A stretch of DNA of 64,000 bases, from assembly GCF_018531465.1 (NCBI RefSeq), contig NZ_JAHDTF010000029.1:1-64000 (forward strand), read 5' to 3'. The stretch comes from Sphaerisporangium fuscum. GTDB lineage: Bacteria > Actinomycetota > Actinomycetes > Streptosporangiales > Streptosporangiaceae. The translations under genes and the position numbers were made by a program. The notes beneath the pieces are model-generated. The model searched no databases. It had not been told where the DNA came from and saw nothing but the letters and a program-made list of their open reading frames with translations. Every line of letters begins with the position of its first letter. The first letter of the stretch is position 1. Shown piece by piece: positions 17,401 to 25,600 of the stretch.

Positions 17401-17566
17401 GGTGGTCGAGCGCCTCCTGCAACGGCCACCAGCGCAGCCGCTCGTCCACCCGCAAGGCGAAGCCGATGTTGCAGATGCCTCGCCCGCGCACGAGCTGGTG
17501 CAGCGTCCACATCGCCTGCTCTTTACGGTTGACGGGGAACTCAGTGGCGATCTCCGGCACGCCCAT
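14459..17566 (-). CDS. NRPS module C-A-PCP, predicted glycine-like
   Basis: A 1035-residue protein in the same layout as the NRPS downstream. The C domain has VVVHHLVSDATS (HHxxxDA), the A domain has YLIYTSGSTGRPKG, NVYGPTETTIW, YRTGD and LTGNGKID, and the PCP has NFFLAGGHSLLAGKL. Pocket residues read by eye are D-V-L-Q-F-G-V-I-W-K, still glycine-like but with three differences from DILQLGLIWK, so the call is weaker than for its neighbour. ATG start one base after the stop of the upstream PKS gene; it therefore probably condenses its amino acid onto the polyketide-extended chain made by that PKS. The two C-A-PCP proteins look like duplicates. Confidence 0.9.
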   Translation of the reverse strand: MGVPEIATEFPVNRKEQAMWTLHQLVRGRGICNIGFALRVDERLRWWPLQEALDHLVRRHAALRTIVRAEGTRLRKRILSADEVSVPLETLAATEEDCEEQVATVKAAPFEDTGELMIRAHLLLLPERSVICVVVHHLVSDATSIMVLMRELAELYDAYAAGDDPAAGLAGQGAMRIERDPEPEEAAYWVEHLEGVDAGRLAMAAARPMPARPTFAGDRLDRPLSEQAVAAVGRLRQVTRTTDNIVLLAAYLLLLAKHGAGPDLVVGVPVSGRGSEERDLVGFHAKTLPIRVAVDMERDFATLARATRDAFLHGMEHRGASFESIQHDLDLRSADWRVPLFRHMFNFRPMNDGAAVAIGGRPAEVISSHDGTSLLDLEIIAWHRQAAMSLTAIYSMEVHTREEIADFLARFDALLVELDAGLGRPVGNVPASTPDERRQAEAVNATARVWPGGVLQAIAKRARESPNAMAIGDWTYRDLLAAAASVRDELLSRGIGAGDTVALHAGRGRRLAAAVLGVWGTGAAYLPLDPAHPPERTAFELADAGVRVVLAGRELPRTLAAGIEVLALDSLMGRGGDASGGWRNGDVAYLIYTSGSTGRPKGVRVSQAGLANVVHHFAEAAEVTPGDRMLWSTTFSFDVSVLELLVPLVVGGGVAVASDESRLAPDAFLDLVRREDVTVVQGTPTLWRHLAPHLGDRLRGVRVFCGGEALTVALAEQLLGAGCRLFNVYGPTETTIWSTAVELRPPLTDRMLIGAPISNTTVHVLDPAGFPVPPGVPGELCIGGAGVALGYHDDPNKTADRFRTHPERGRYYRTGDQVRQRSDGLLEFIGRSDRQVKVRGHRVEPAEVEAVIEEHDAVVDVAVIPETDPAGHVRLVAAVRLAQNEPSAAAWDAGPDTVVDAMVDSVRAYAERKLPAATLPARFVVIDDLPLTGNGKIDYTAVAAAVAGPDRSAAPQLPDDPDLRTLVLAWRGVLGDERLTADSNFFLAGGHSLLAGKLAVEIGAVLGRDVDFTAVFEAPTPAAMLARLSEGGAVV

Positions 17567-17567
17567 C

Positions 17568-20500
17568 TCACACCTCCCCTTTCTCCGTGAGGGACTCGGC
17601 CAGCGCGCCGACTGTGGGATGGTCGAACATCGCCACGATGCTCATCTGCACACCGAACTCGTCGCGTATGCGAGACATGAGCTCGACCGCGGTCAGCGAG
17701 TTGCCGCCGAGCTCGAAGAAGTCGCTATCGGCACCGATTCCCTGGTGCCCGAGTACCTCGGTCCACAGCGCCGCCAGCCGCTCCCGTACGGAAGCGGCTT
17801 CGTCCCGCGCGGCAGAGCCGTCCGAGGGGACCTCAGGCACGCCGTCGGCCGGCCGGCGGAGTACGGGCCCGATGGGCGCGGCCAGCGGGGCAGGCCGAGC
17901 ATCGGTCGGCCGCACCGGCTTGCCGTCCTGGTGCGGCGCGATGGCGACCTGGTACGGGTGCCGCCCCTCCAGCAGCGCCATGAACAGCCGTTCGCCCTCG
18001 TCTGGGTTCAGCCCCGAGAAGCCGGCCGGGTCCGGGTTCCGCGGCAGCCGCGAGAGGTCCACCTCGCGCATGGTGTAGCCGCTGACGCTGGCCACCGGCC
18101 GGCCGTCCCCGCCGTACACGTCCACGTCCGCCACGATCAGACCGCCGCCCGCCCGCCTGCGCCGGATGCGGCTGATCACGTGAGCGGGCAGGTCCTCGTA
18201 CAGCTCCAGGGATCCGCACCGGAACGGCAGGTGTGGCTCGTCCACACCGGGCACACGGGCAGCGGAGAGCGCGTTGTCCAACAGCGCCGGATGGGTGGCG
18301 TGGCGCGTCAGCTCCTCTTGGAATGCGGGCGGCAGGGCCAGCTCGACGAAGAGTTCACCGGACGCCCCACGACCTGAGGCCATCTGGTTGTCCCAGCGTG
18401 GTCCGACGTCCGCGATCCCCTCACCGGGACTCTCCAGCGGCTTCAGCAGCGCGGCCCATTCGGCGGGGTCGAGGCGGGACGGCGACGTGACGCAGGGCCG
18501 GATGGAACCGGTCACGTGCAGAGTGGGCCCGCCGTCGCCGGGCGGTCTCGACCGGATCTCGAATGCCCACGCCTCGGCCTGCGGCCGGAAGGACACCTCC
18601 AGCTCGCGAGCCCCCTCAGTGCTCAACATCTGCCGGAACACCACCTCGTCCAGGCGCACTGGTATGTCGGGCGGGCCGACGGTCTCCCTGAAGGCGCGGA
18701 TGGCGAGGTCGAGGTGACCGGTCCCCGGCAGGGTGGGCACGCCCCCGATGCGGTGCTCGGCCAGGATCGGGCAGGTTGCCGGGTCGAGCACGGTCTTCCA
18801 GACCTGGCCTCTCGCCGCCATCCCGACCGTGTGCCAGGACGGCCAGTTCAGGCTCAGCACCGGTATTCCCCTCCTGGTCAACTCCGCGGCCTGTGCATCC
18901 ATGAAGGCGTTGGCCGCGGCGTAGTCGGCACCGCCCACGAGTCCGCCCAACGCGGCCCGGCTGGAGAAGAACACCACGAAGTCCGGCATCGGCCGGCCGT
19001 CGAGCGCCTCCACCAGGGCCAGGGTGCCGTGCACCTTGGGGCGCAGCACGGATTCCGCCGCCGCCCTCGGCCGTACCAAGAGCATGCCGTCGCCAGGCAC
19101 GCCGGCGAGGTGCACGACGCCGTTCACCTCGCCGTGCCGGGTGCGGACCAGGTCGAGCAGGCGGCGGACCGCGCGCCGGTCGGTTACGTCGCACTTCTCG
19201 ACGCTGACCCGGGCACCCATGGTCTCCAGCGCGGCGATCTCCCGCCGCTGCCACTCGCCGGCTGGCCCGTTCCGGCTGGCGAGGACGAGCGTGGGCCGCA
19301 GCCCCGTGCGGGCCAGCCCGCGGGCGACGACCAGGCCGAGGCCGCCGAGCCCGCCGGTGAGCACGTAGACACCATCGTGGCGGACGACCCCTGCGCCGGG
19401 TCGTGGCCGGTACGCGCGCTCGGTGCGCACCCAGGTCCTGCTGCCCCGCACGGCGATCACAGTCTCGGCGGACGCGGTGATCGCGTCGGCCAGCTCGTCC
19501 GCGGACGCCGGGTGGGCCACGTCGATGAGCCGGGCGCCGAGCTCGGGAGCCTCCAGCGACAGCGTGCGCACGGCGCCGTGCAGGGTGGCCTTGGCCGGAT
19601 CGAGCGGTTCGCCTCCCGTCACGTCGGCCGATCGCCCCGCCAGCACCAGCAGGCGTGGCGGCACCGGTCGCCTGGCTGCGCGTTGTGCCATGCAGGTCAG
19701 GCTGTGGTACGTCTCGACGAGCTGCTCGTCCACGGTGGCGGTCGAGGGCTGCTCCCAAGGGGCCAGCGCCAGTGCATGCACCAGCAGCCCCGGCTCGGCC
19801 CCCCGGGCGGCCAGGACGGAGAGCACCCTGTCCAGGTCCCCATCATGGCCCGGACGCATCCTGAACTCCTCGTCGACCTCGGCGAATCCCGCGCCCGGGC
19901 GTACGATCGCCACCCGGTGGCCGGCTCGTCGCAGGGCCGCCACGCTGAGGAGGGAGACGTCCGCGTCGTGGGGCAGGAGCACCAGGGCGGTGCCGTCACC
20001 CGCAGGCCCGGGCGGGCAAGGCCGCTCGACCCAGGCAGGAAGGGTCAGGGCCGAGGGCTCATGCACGGGCGGTTCGGGACGGGCCTGCGGCCAGTGGCGG
20101 GCGCGCCGGTAGGGGTAGCCTGGCACCGCTGTGCGATGGACCGGCTCCCGTTGCCGTACCGCCAGCCAATCCACCTCGTGCCCTTCCGCCCAGAGCGTCG
20201 CCGCGGCGGCCAGTGCGGACTCGTGATCGGGCCCCTGCCCGAGCGTCGGCAAGGCAAGGGGCGCGGACGGGTGCGCCCGTGCCAGAGATGTGAGCGTCCT
20301 GCCGGGTCCGACCTCCAGCAGCACCCGGCCCTCGTCGGCCAGCAGTCGCGTCATCGCCCGGTCGAATCGGACGGGTCGCACGATCTGCTCGGCCCAGAAC
20401 ATGGGGTCGCGGGCCTCCGACGTCACCCGCTCGCCGGTGGTGGCCGAGATGAGGGGCACGATCGGCTCTCGGAGGGTCACTCCGTCGAAGGCCGCGGCGA

Positions 20501-22661
20501 AGCGTTCCACGGCAGGCGTCATGAGCGGGCTGTGGAAGGCGTACGAGGTAGCCACCGGCGTGCAGGCGAGCCCCTCCGAGCGTAGCTTCCGGCGCGCGTC
20601 CTCGATCTGGTCGGCGGTTCCGGCGAGCACCGTCTGCCGCGGGCCGTTCACGACCGCCACGCTCACGCCGTCCGGGAGCCCATTCTCGATTCGCTCCACG
20701 GGAGCGGCCACGGCCAGCATCCGCCCTCGCGACATCGCGGCCATCGCCTCGGCTCTGGCCGCGACGAGCCGTATCGCGGAGGGCAGGTCGAAGACGCCGG
20801 CCACGGTCGCCGCGGTGAGCTCGCCCAGGCTGTGGCCGACCACCACGCCGGGCTCGATTCCCCAGGCCCGCCACATCGCGGCCAACGCGTACTCCACCAT
20901 GAGCAGCAGCGGCTGCGCCGGCTCGTCGCCGGAGAGCCAGGCGTCACGCAGGTGCAGGCCGTGCCCGGCGACCAGGTCGAGGCAGGTGTCCATGGTGGCG
21001 CTGAAGGTCTCGTCCACGCCGTACAGCCCGGCCGCGATGCGCGTGTGCCGCGCCCCTTGCCCGGGAAACAGGAATGCCACAGGCCGCGGGGAAGCGCCGG
21101 TAGGGCCGCGGACGACCCTGCCCGCATGCAGGGCCTCGGCGCTCTCCTCCGCGCTGTGCGCCACCAGGGCGGCGCGGACCGGGTGCGGCGTCCGGCCGTC
21201 CTGCAGGGTGCCGGTCATGTCGGCGAAGTTCCGCTCACCGTGCCTGCGCAGGTGCGCCGCCAGCCGCTGCTCATACGCGTGCAGGGTCGCGTCGTCACGC
21301 GCCGACCAGATCACCACGCGTGGCCGCTCCGGCGCCACCGTGCGCACCGTATCCGGGCCTTCCTGGACGACCAGGTGCACGTTGGTGCCGCCGATGCCGA
21401 GTGAGCTCATGGCCGCTACACGGGGACGCTCGGCCCGCCTGTCCCATGGCAGCGTCGTCCCGCTGACCGTGAACGGCGTCTCGTCCAGCTCCAGCCGGGG
21501 ATTCGCGTCGGTGAAGTTCACGGTCGCGGCCCGACGGCCGTGCTCCAGGCAGAGCGCCAGCTTGATCAGCGATGTCACGCCCGCCGCGTGCCCGAGGTGG
21601 CCCACGTTCCCCTTGACGGATGACAGGACCAGGCCACCCGCCTGGCCCTGCCAGTTCATCGACCGGTAGGCCCGGCTCAGGGCGGCCACTTCGATCGGAT
21701 CGCCGAGCAGCGTGCCCGTGGCGTGCGCCTCGATGTAGGACACATCGGTCGTGGTGACCTCGGCGAGCGTCATGGCCTCGCGGATGACGGCGACCTGGCC
21801 GGCGACGCTGGGAGCCGAGAAGCCGGCCTTCGCCGCGCCGTCGTTGTTCATGGCGGAGGCGCGTACGACGGCCCAGATGTGATCGCGGTCCGCGAGCGCG
21901 TCGCTCAGCCGCTTGAGCACGACGGCGCCGCCGCCCATGCCGAACACGGTGCCACTGGCTCGCGCGTCGAACGGGCGGACGTGCCCGTCCCTGGACAGCG
22001 GTCCGTCGGGATCCCAGCGGTAGCCGTGGTGAAGCGGCGCCTCGACCGCGGCGCCGCCAGCCACGGCCACGTCGCATTCGCCCGTGCGCAGCGCCTGACA
22101 GGCCAGGTGGACGGCAACCGCCGAGCTGGAGCACGCGGTACTCACGGTCAGCGAGGGCCCGCGGAAGCCGAAACGGTACGACAGGTGGGTCGAGAGGTAG
22201 TCTCCCTGCGTCAGCGCGCCGGCCGCCATACCTCCGGCGACGGCGTCGAGCGCCTGGCTCGGGAGGGCGTCGCGGTAACGGCTGTCACCCGCCGTGCCGA
22301 AGACGCCGACTTCGCCGCCGACCCGGTACGGGTCGTACCCGGCGTGCTCGATGGCCGAATGCGCGACCTCGAGGAAGAGGCGGATCTGTGGATCGAGTAC
22401 GGTCGCGTCCCGTGGTGTGAACCCGAAGAAGCCGGCATCGAACATGTCGAGGTCGGATGCCTGCGCCGCCGCTCCGACATAGCGGGGGTCCGCCAGCAGG
22501 CGCGGGGACACACCCGCGGCCAGCAGTTCCTCATCGGAGAGGAAGGTGACCGCCTCGTGCCCCTCGTCGAGGTTCTGCCAGAACTGCTCCACATCGCGAG
22601 CTCCGGGGAAGCGGCCCGCGAGTCCGATGACGGCGACGCAGTCGTCTGGGTTCGATCTCAT
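17568..22661 (-). CDS. type I PKS module, KS-AT-KR-DH-ACP
   Basis: A 1697-residue single module. KS active Cys177 in TACSSSAVAVH, His residues in EAHATGTLLGDP and KGNVGHLGHAAG. AT GHSLGELTAA with a YAFH specificity motif, intermediate between malonyl HAFH and methylmalonyl YASH, so the extender is uncertain. KR TGGLGGLG with FFSSRAALGG and GGADYAAANAF. A DH after the KR has HRIGGVPTLP (HxxxGxxxxP) and HPALLDNAL. ACP FFELGGNSLTAVEL. The DH following the KR is the reverse of the usual order. ATG overlaps the stop of the upstream NRPS. It should elongate the dipeptide made there by one ketide unit to an enoyl intermediate before handing on to the next NRPS. Confidence 0.92.
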   Translation of the reverse strand: MRSNPDDCVAVIGLAGRFPGARDVEQFWQNLDEGHEAVTFLSDEELLAAGVSPRLLADPRYVGAAAQASDLDMFDAGFFGFTPRDATVLDPQIRLFLEVAHSAIEHAGYDPYRVGGEVGVFGTAGDSRYRDALPSQALDAVAGGMAAGALTQGDYLSTHLSYRFGFRGPSLTVSTACSSSAVAVHLACQALRTGECDVAVAGGAAVEAPLHHGYRWDPDGPLSRDGHVRPFDARASGTVFGMGGGAVVLKRLSDALADRDHIWAVVRASAMNNDGAAKAGFSAPSVAGQVAVIREAMTLAEVTTTDVSYIEAHATGTLLGDPIEVAALSRAYRSMNWQGQAGGLVLSSVKGNVGHLGHAAGVTSLIKLALCLEHGRRAATVNFTDANPRLELDETPFTVSGTTLPWDRRAERPRVAAMSSLGIGGTNVHLVVQEGPDTVRTVAPERPRVVIWSARDDATLHAYEQRLAAHLRRHGERNFADMTGTLQDGRTPHPVRAALVAHSAEESAEALHAGRVVRGPTGASPRPVAFLFPGQGARHTRIAAGLYGVDETFSATMDTCLDLVAGHGLHLRDAWLSGDEPAQPLLLMVEYALAAMWRAWGIEPGVVVGHSLGELTAATVAGVFDLPSAIRLVAARAEAMAAMSRGRMLAVAAPVERIENGLPDGVSVAVVNGPRQTVLAGTADQIEDARRKLRSEGLACTPVATSYAFHSPLMTPAVERFAAAFDGVTLREPIVPLISATTGERVTSEARDPMFWAEQIVRPVRFDRAMTRLLADEGRVLLEVGPGRTLTSLARAHPSAPLALPTLGQGPDHESALAAAATLWAEGHEVDWLAVRQREPVHRTAVPGYPYRRARHWPQARPEPPVHEPSALTLPAWVERPCPPGPAGDGTALVLLPHDADVSLLSVAALRRAGHRVAIVRPGAGFAEVDEEFRMRPGHDGDLDRVLSVLAARGAEPGLLVHALALAPWEQPSTATVDEQLVETYHSLTCMAQRAARRPVPPRLLVLAGRSADVTGGEPLDPAKATLHGAVRTLSLEAPELGARLIDVAHPASADELADAITASAETVIAVRGSRTWVRTERAYRPRPGAGVVRHDGVYVLTGGLGGLGLVVARGLARTGLRPTLVLASRNGPAGEWQRREIAALETMGARVSVEKCDVTDRRAVRRLLDLVRTRHGEVNGVVHLAGVPGDGMLLVRPRAAAESVLRPKVHGTLALVEALDGRPMPDFVVFFSSRAALGGLVGGADYAAANAFMDAQAAELTRRGIPVLSLNWPSWHTVGMAARGQVWKTVLDPATCPILAEHRIGGVPTLPGTGHLDLAIRAFRETVGPPDIPVRLDEVVFRQMLSTEGARELEVSFRPQAEAWAFEIRSRPPGDGGPTLHVTGSIRPCVTSPSRLDPAEWAALLKPLESPGEGIADVGPRWDNQMASGRGASGELFVELALPPAFQEELTRHATHPALLDNALSAARVPGVDEPHLPFRCGSLELYEDLPAHVISRIRRRRAGGGLIVADVDVYGGDGRPVASVSGYTMREVDLSRLPRNPDPAGFSGLNPDEGERLFMALLEGRHPYQVAIAPHQDGKPVRPTDARPAPLAAPIGPVLRRPADGVPEVPSDGSAARDEAASVRERLAALWTEVLGHQGIGADSDFFELGGNSLTAVELMSRIRDEFGVQMSIVAMFDHPTVGALAESLTEKGEV

Positions 22662-25600
22662 GCTCGTCCTTTCTTGGACACCGCGGTGTCACGGGCCGCG
22701 AGTCGCCTGGCACGCAGCCCGCCTAGCTCAGCGCGAGACCGGGTGACGTCATCGAGGGCGACCTCTCCGGACGCCAGGAAGGCCGCCAGGTGGTGTACGT
22801 TCGGGTGGGCGAACAGCGCAGTCGGGGGGATCTTGCGACCCAGCTCTCGCTCCAGGGCCACGTGGGCGCGGATCATCGACATCGAGTCGGCTCCCAGGTC
22901 GAAGAAGTTCTGATGCAGGGGTACGTGCTCCGCGCCCAGGACGCCCTGCCAGATCGACGCGACCAGCCGCTCCAGCCCTGTGGCGACCTCCTGGGAGCGG
23001 CCCGGCTGCGGGAGGCGGGGCGCGACCGCGAGCGCGGCACGGTCGACCTTGCCGTTGAGGGTGAGCGGAATACGCTCCACGGCCACCACGGACGAGGGCA
23101 GCATGTGATCGGGCAGCGTGCGGCGCAGCCGCTCCCGCACATCGGAGACAGGCTGGGAGGCGTCGGGGACCACGTAGGCGACGATCCGGCTTTCGCCGTC
23201 GGCGCCCACGCGCACGGCGCCGGCCGCGTCCTTCACACCTGGGCACTCCCGCAGCCGGACGTCCACCTCGCCGAGCTCGACGCGATGGCCGCGGACCTTG
23301 ACCTGATCGTCGGACCGCCCCAGGACCGTGACCAAGCCGTCGGGACCATAGCGGCCCAGATCTCCCGTGGCGAAGCGCCGGTGCTCGGGCACGGGGTCCG
23401 CGTGGAAGCCGCCCTCTTCCCGCAGGTAGCCCAGGGCGAGGTACGGACTGCGCACGACGATCTCGCCGCGCTCGCCTATTCCCGCGGGACGGCCGCCGGG
23501 CCGGAGTACGAGCAGTTCGAAGCCGGGGATGCCCGAGCCCACGGGCACGCGCTCCAGGGCAGCGTCTCCCGAGCGCACGTCGTACGCGCCGGCGAGTTGC
23601 GGCGTCTCGGTGGCGCCGTAGCCGTTGACGATCTGCGCCGACGGAGCCCACGAGGCGATGTCAAGTAGGTCGCGCCCGCTCAGCGAGTCGCCCGCGCAGC
23701 AGACCAGCCGGACCCGTTCCGGAACCGGCGCCCGCTCAGGCAGCGCCAGCATCCGGCACAGCGCCGGGGTGACGTGGAGGACCGTCACTCCCTCGTCGCG
23801 CAACCACCCTCTGAGCGCGGCCGGATCCCGCATCAGTTCGGTGGGCGGCACGCAAAGCGTGGCTCCCGCCCAGAGGGGTGCGAGGATATCGCGTAGCAGC
23901 GGGTCGTGAGCGATCCCCGAAACGAGCGCGAAGCGGTCGTGACGGCCGAGCCGGTATCGCCGGACGTACCAATCGAGGAAGTGCGCCAGCGGCCGCGTGT
24001 CGGCGCTGATTCCCCGGGGCGCGCCTGTCGTGCCCGATGTGAAGGCCACGTAGGCTGCGGTGTCCGGCAGCGGAGTTCCCGGTCCGTCAGGCCCAGGATC
24101 CGTGATCTTTCGCGCGGCCGCGTCGGGGGTGGCGATCCACCGCACGTCCGGACCGGGCAATGCGGCCGCGGGGGTACCAGTCAGCTCTGCTCCGAGACGG
24201 ACGCCGGCCGCGGCCAGTTGCTCGGCGAGGCGGGATCGCGGGTGGTCCGAGTCCAGCACGGTGAAGCGTGCCCCGGTGGCCAGGATCCCGAGCAGGGCGG
24301 GCACCAGGCCTGCAACGCGGGCCCCGTGGACGGCGACGACCTGGTCCTCTCCCGTACCGGTCGCCGTCAGCGTCCGTGTCCACGCCGCCGCGGCGGCGTA
24401 CAGATCGGCGAAGGTCAGCACACCGTCGCGATCCCGTACGGCAGGTGCGGACGGCTGCTCCCGGCCGCGTCGCCACAGTTCAGGGAGGAGTTCCGGCACG
24501 TCTTCCCGCAGGTCTGCCGTACCCTTGGGCAAGATCTCGGCGGCCGGTCCGGTACGCAGGTCGTGGGCGGCCAAGGGCGTTTCGGGGCTCGCGCAGGCCG
24601 CGGCCAACAAGAGCGAGAGCTGTTCCAGCAGCTCCGCGACATGCGCGGAGTCCAGCCTCCCCTGGTCGTACACCGCCTCCAGCCGATAGCCGTCGGCTCG
24701 GTCGGTGACGTAGATCCCCAGGTCGAACAGCGCTCCGGGCAGCGGCGGCTCGGCGACCTCCACTTCCAGCCCCGCCATGGAGGGGGGCTCGACAGATCGG
24801 CCCAGTAGGTTGAGCCAGACCCTGAACAGCGGATTGCGCCCGCCGCCTCCCGCCAGCCCGAGATCGGCGACGATCTGGTCGAACGGCACATCGGCATGGG
24901 CGATGGCCTCCGCCACCGTACGCCGGGCCGCGCGCAGCACCTCGCTGAAGGCGGCCTCGGCGGGTACGGCCATGCGAAGGGGCAGCGTGCTGACGCAGAA
25001 GCCCACCAGGTGGGCGTTCTCCGGGCGGTCGCGGTCACCGAACGGGCCGCCGATCACCAGGTCGTCCTGTCCCGACCAGCGGCTCAAGAGGGCGGCCAGG
25101 GCGGCCAGCAGTGCGGCGTACGGGGTGGCGCCATGCGCCCGGGCGACGGCGCGCACCTGGTCGGACAGGTCCGCCCCAAGGTCGCGTGTCGTCCTTCCGG
25201 CGAGCCCGGCTCGCGACCGCTGAGGTGGCTCGGGCAGGTCGAGGAGCGCGGGAGGTGAGGCGAGCGTGGAGCGCCAGTAGTCGCGTGCGGCCTGGCCGTG
25301 GCCGTCCTGCAGGCGCCTGTTCTGCCAGGCCGCGAAGTCGGCGTAGCTCCTGCGGACGGGCTCAGGTACCGGACGCGCGCCACTGGCCAGCGCCGAGTAG
25401 ATCTCACCCAGCTCGCGCACGAGGATCCGTTCCGACCAGCCGTCGAACACCACGTGGTGCGCCACGAACACGAGATCGTGCTCGTCGGGGCCGCGGCGTA
25501 CCAGCGTCGCACGACACAGCGGGGCCGCACCCAGGTCGAACGGGCGCAGAACGGCGGCTTCCACCGGATCGGGCCCGCTTTCGGGTGCCTCGATGACGTC

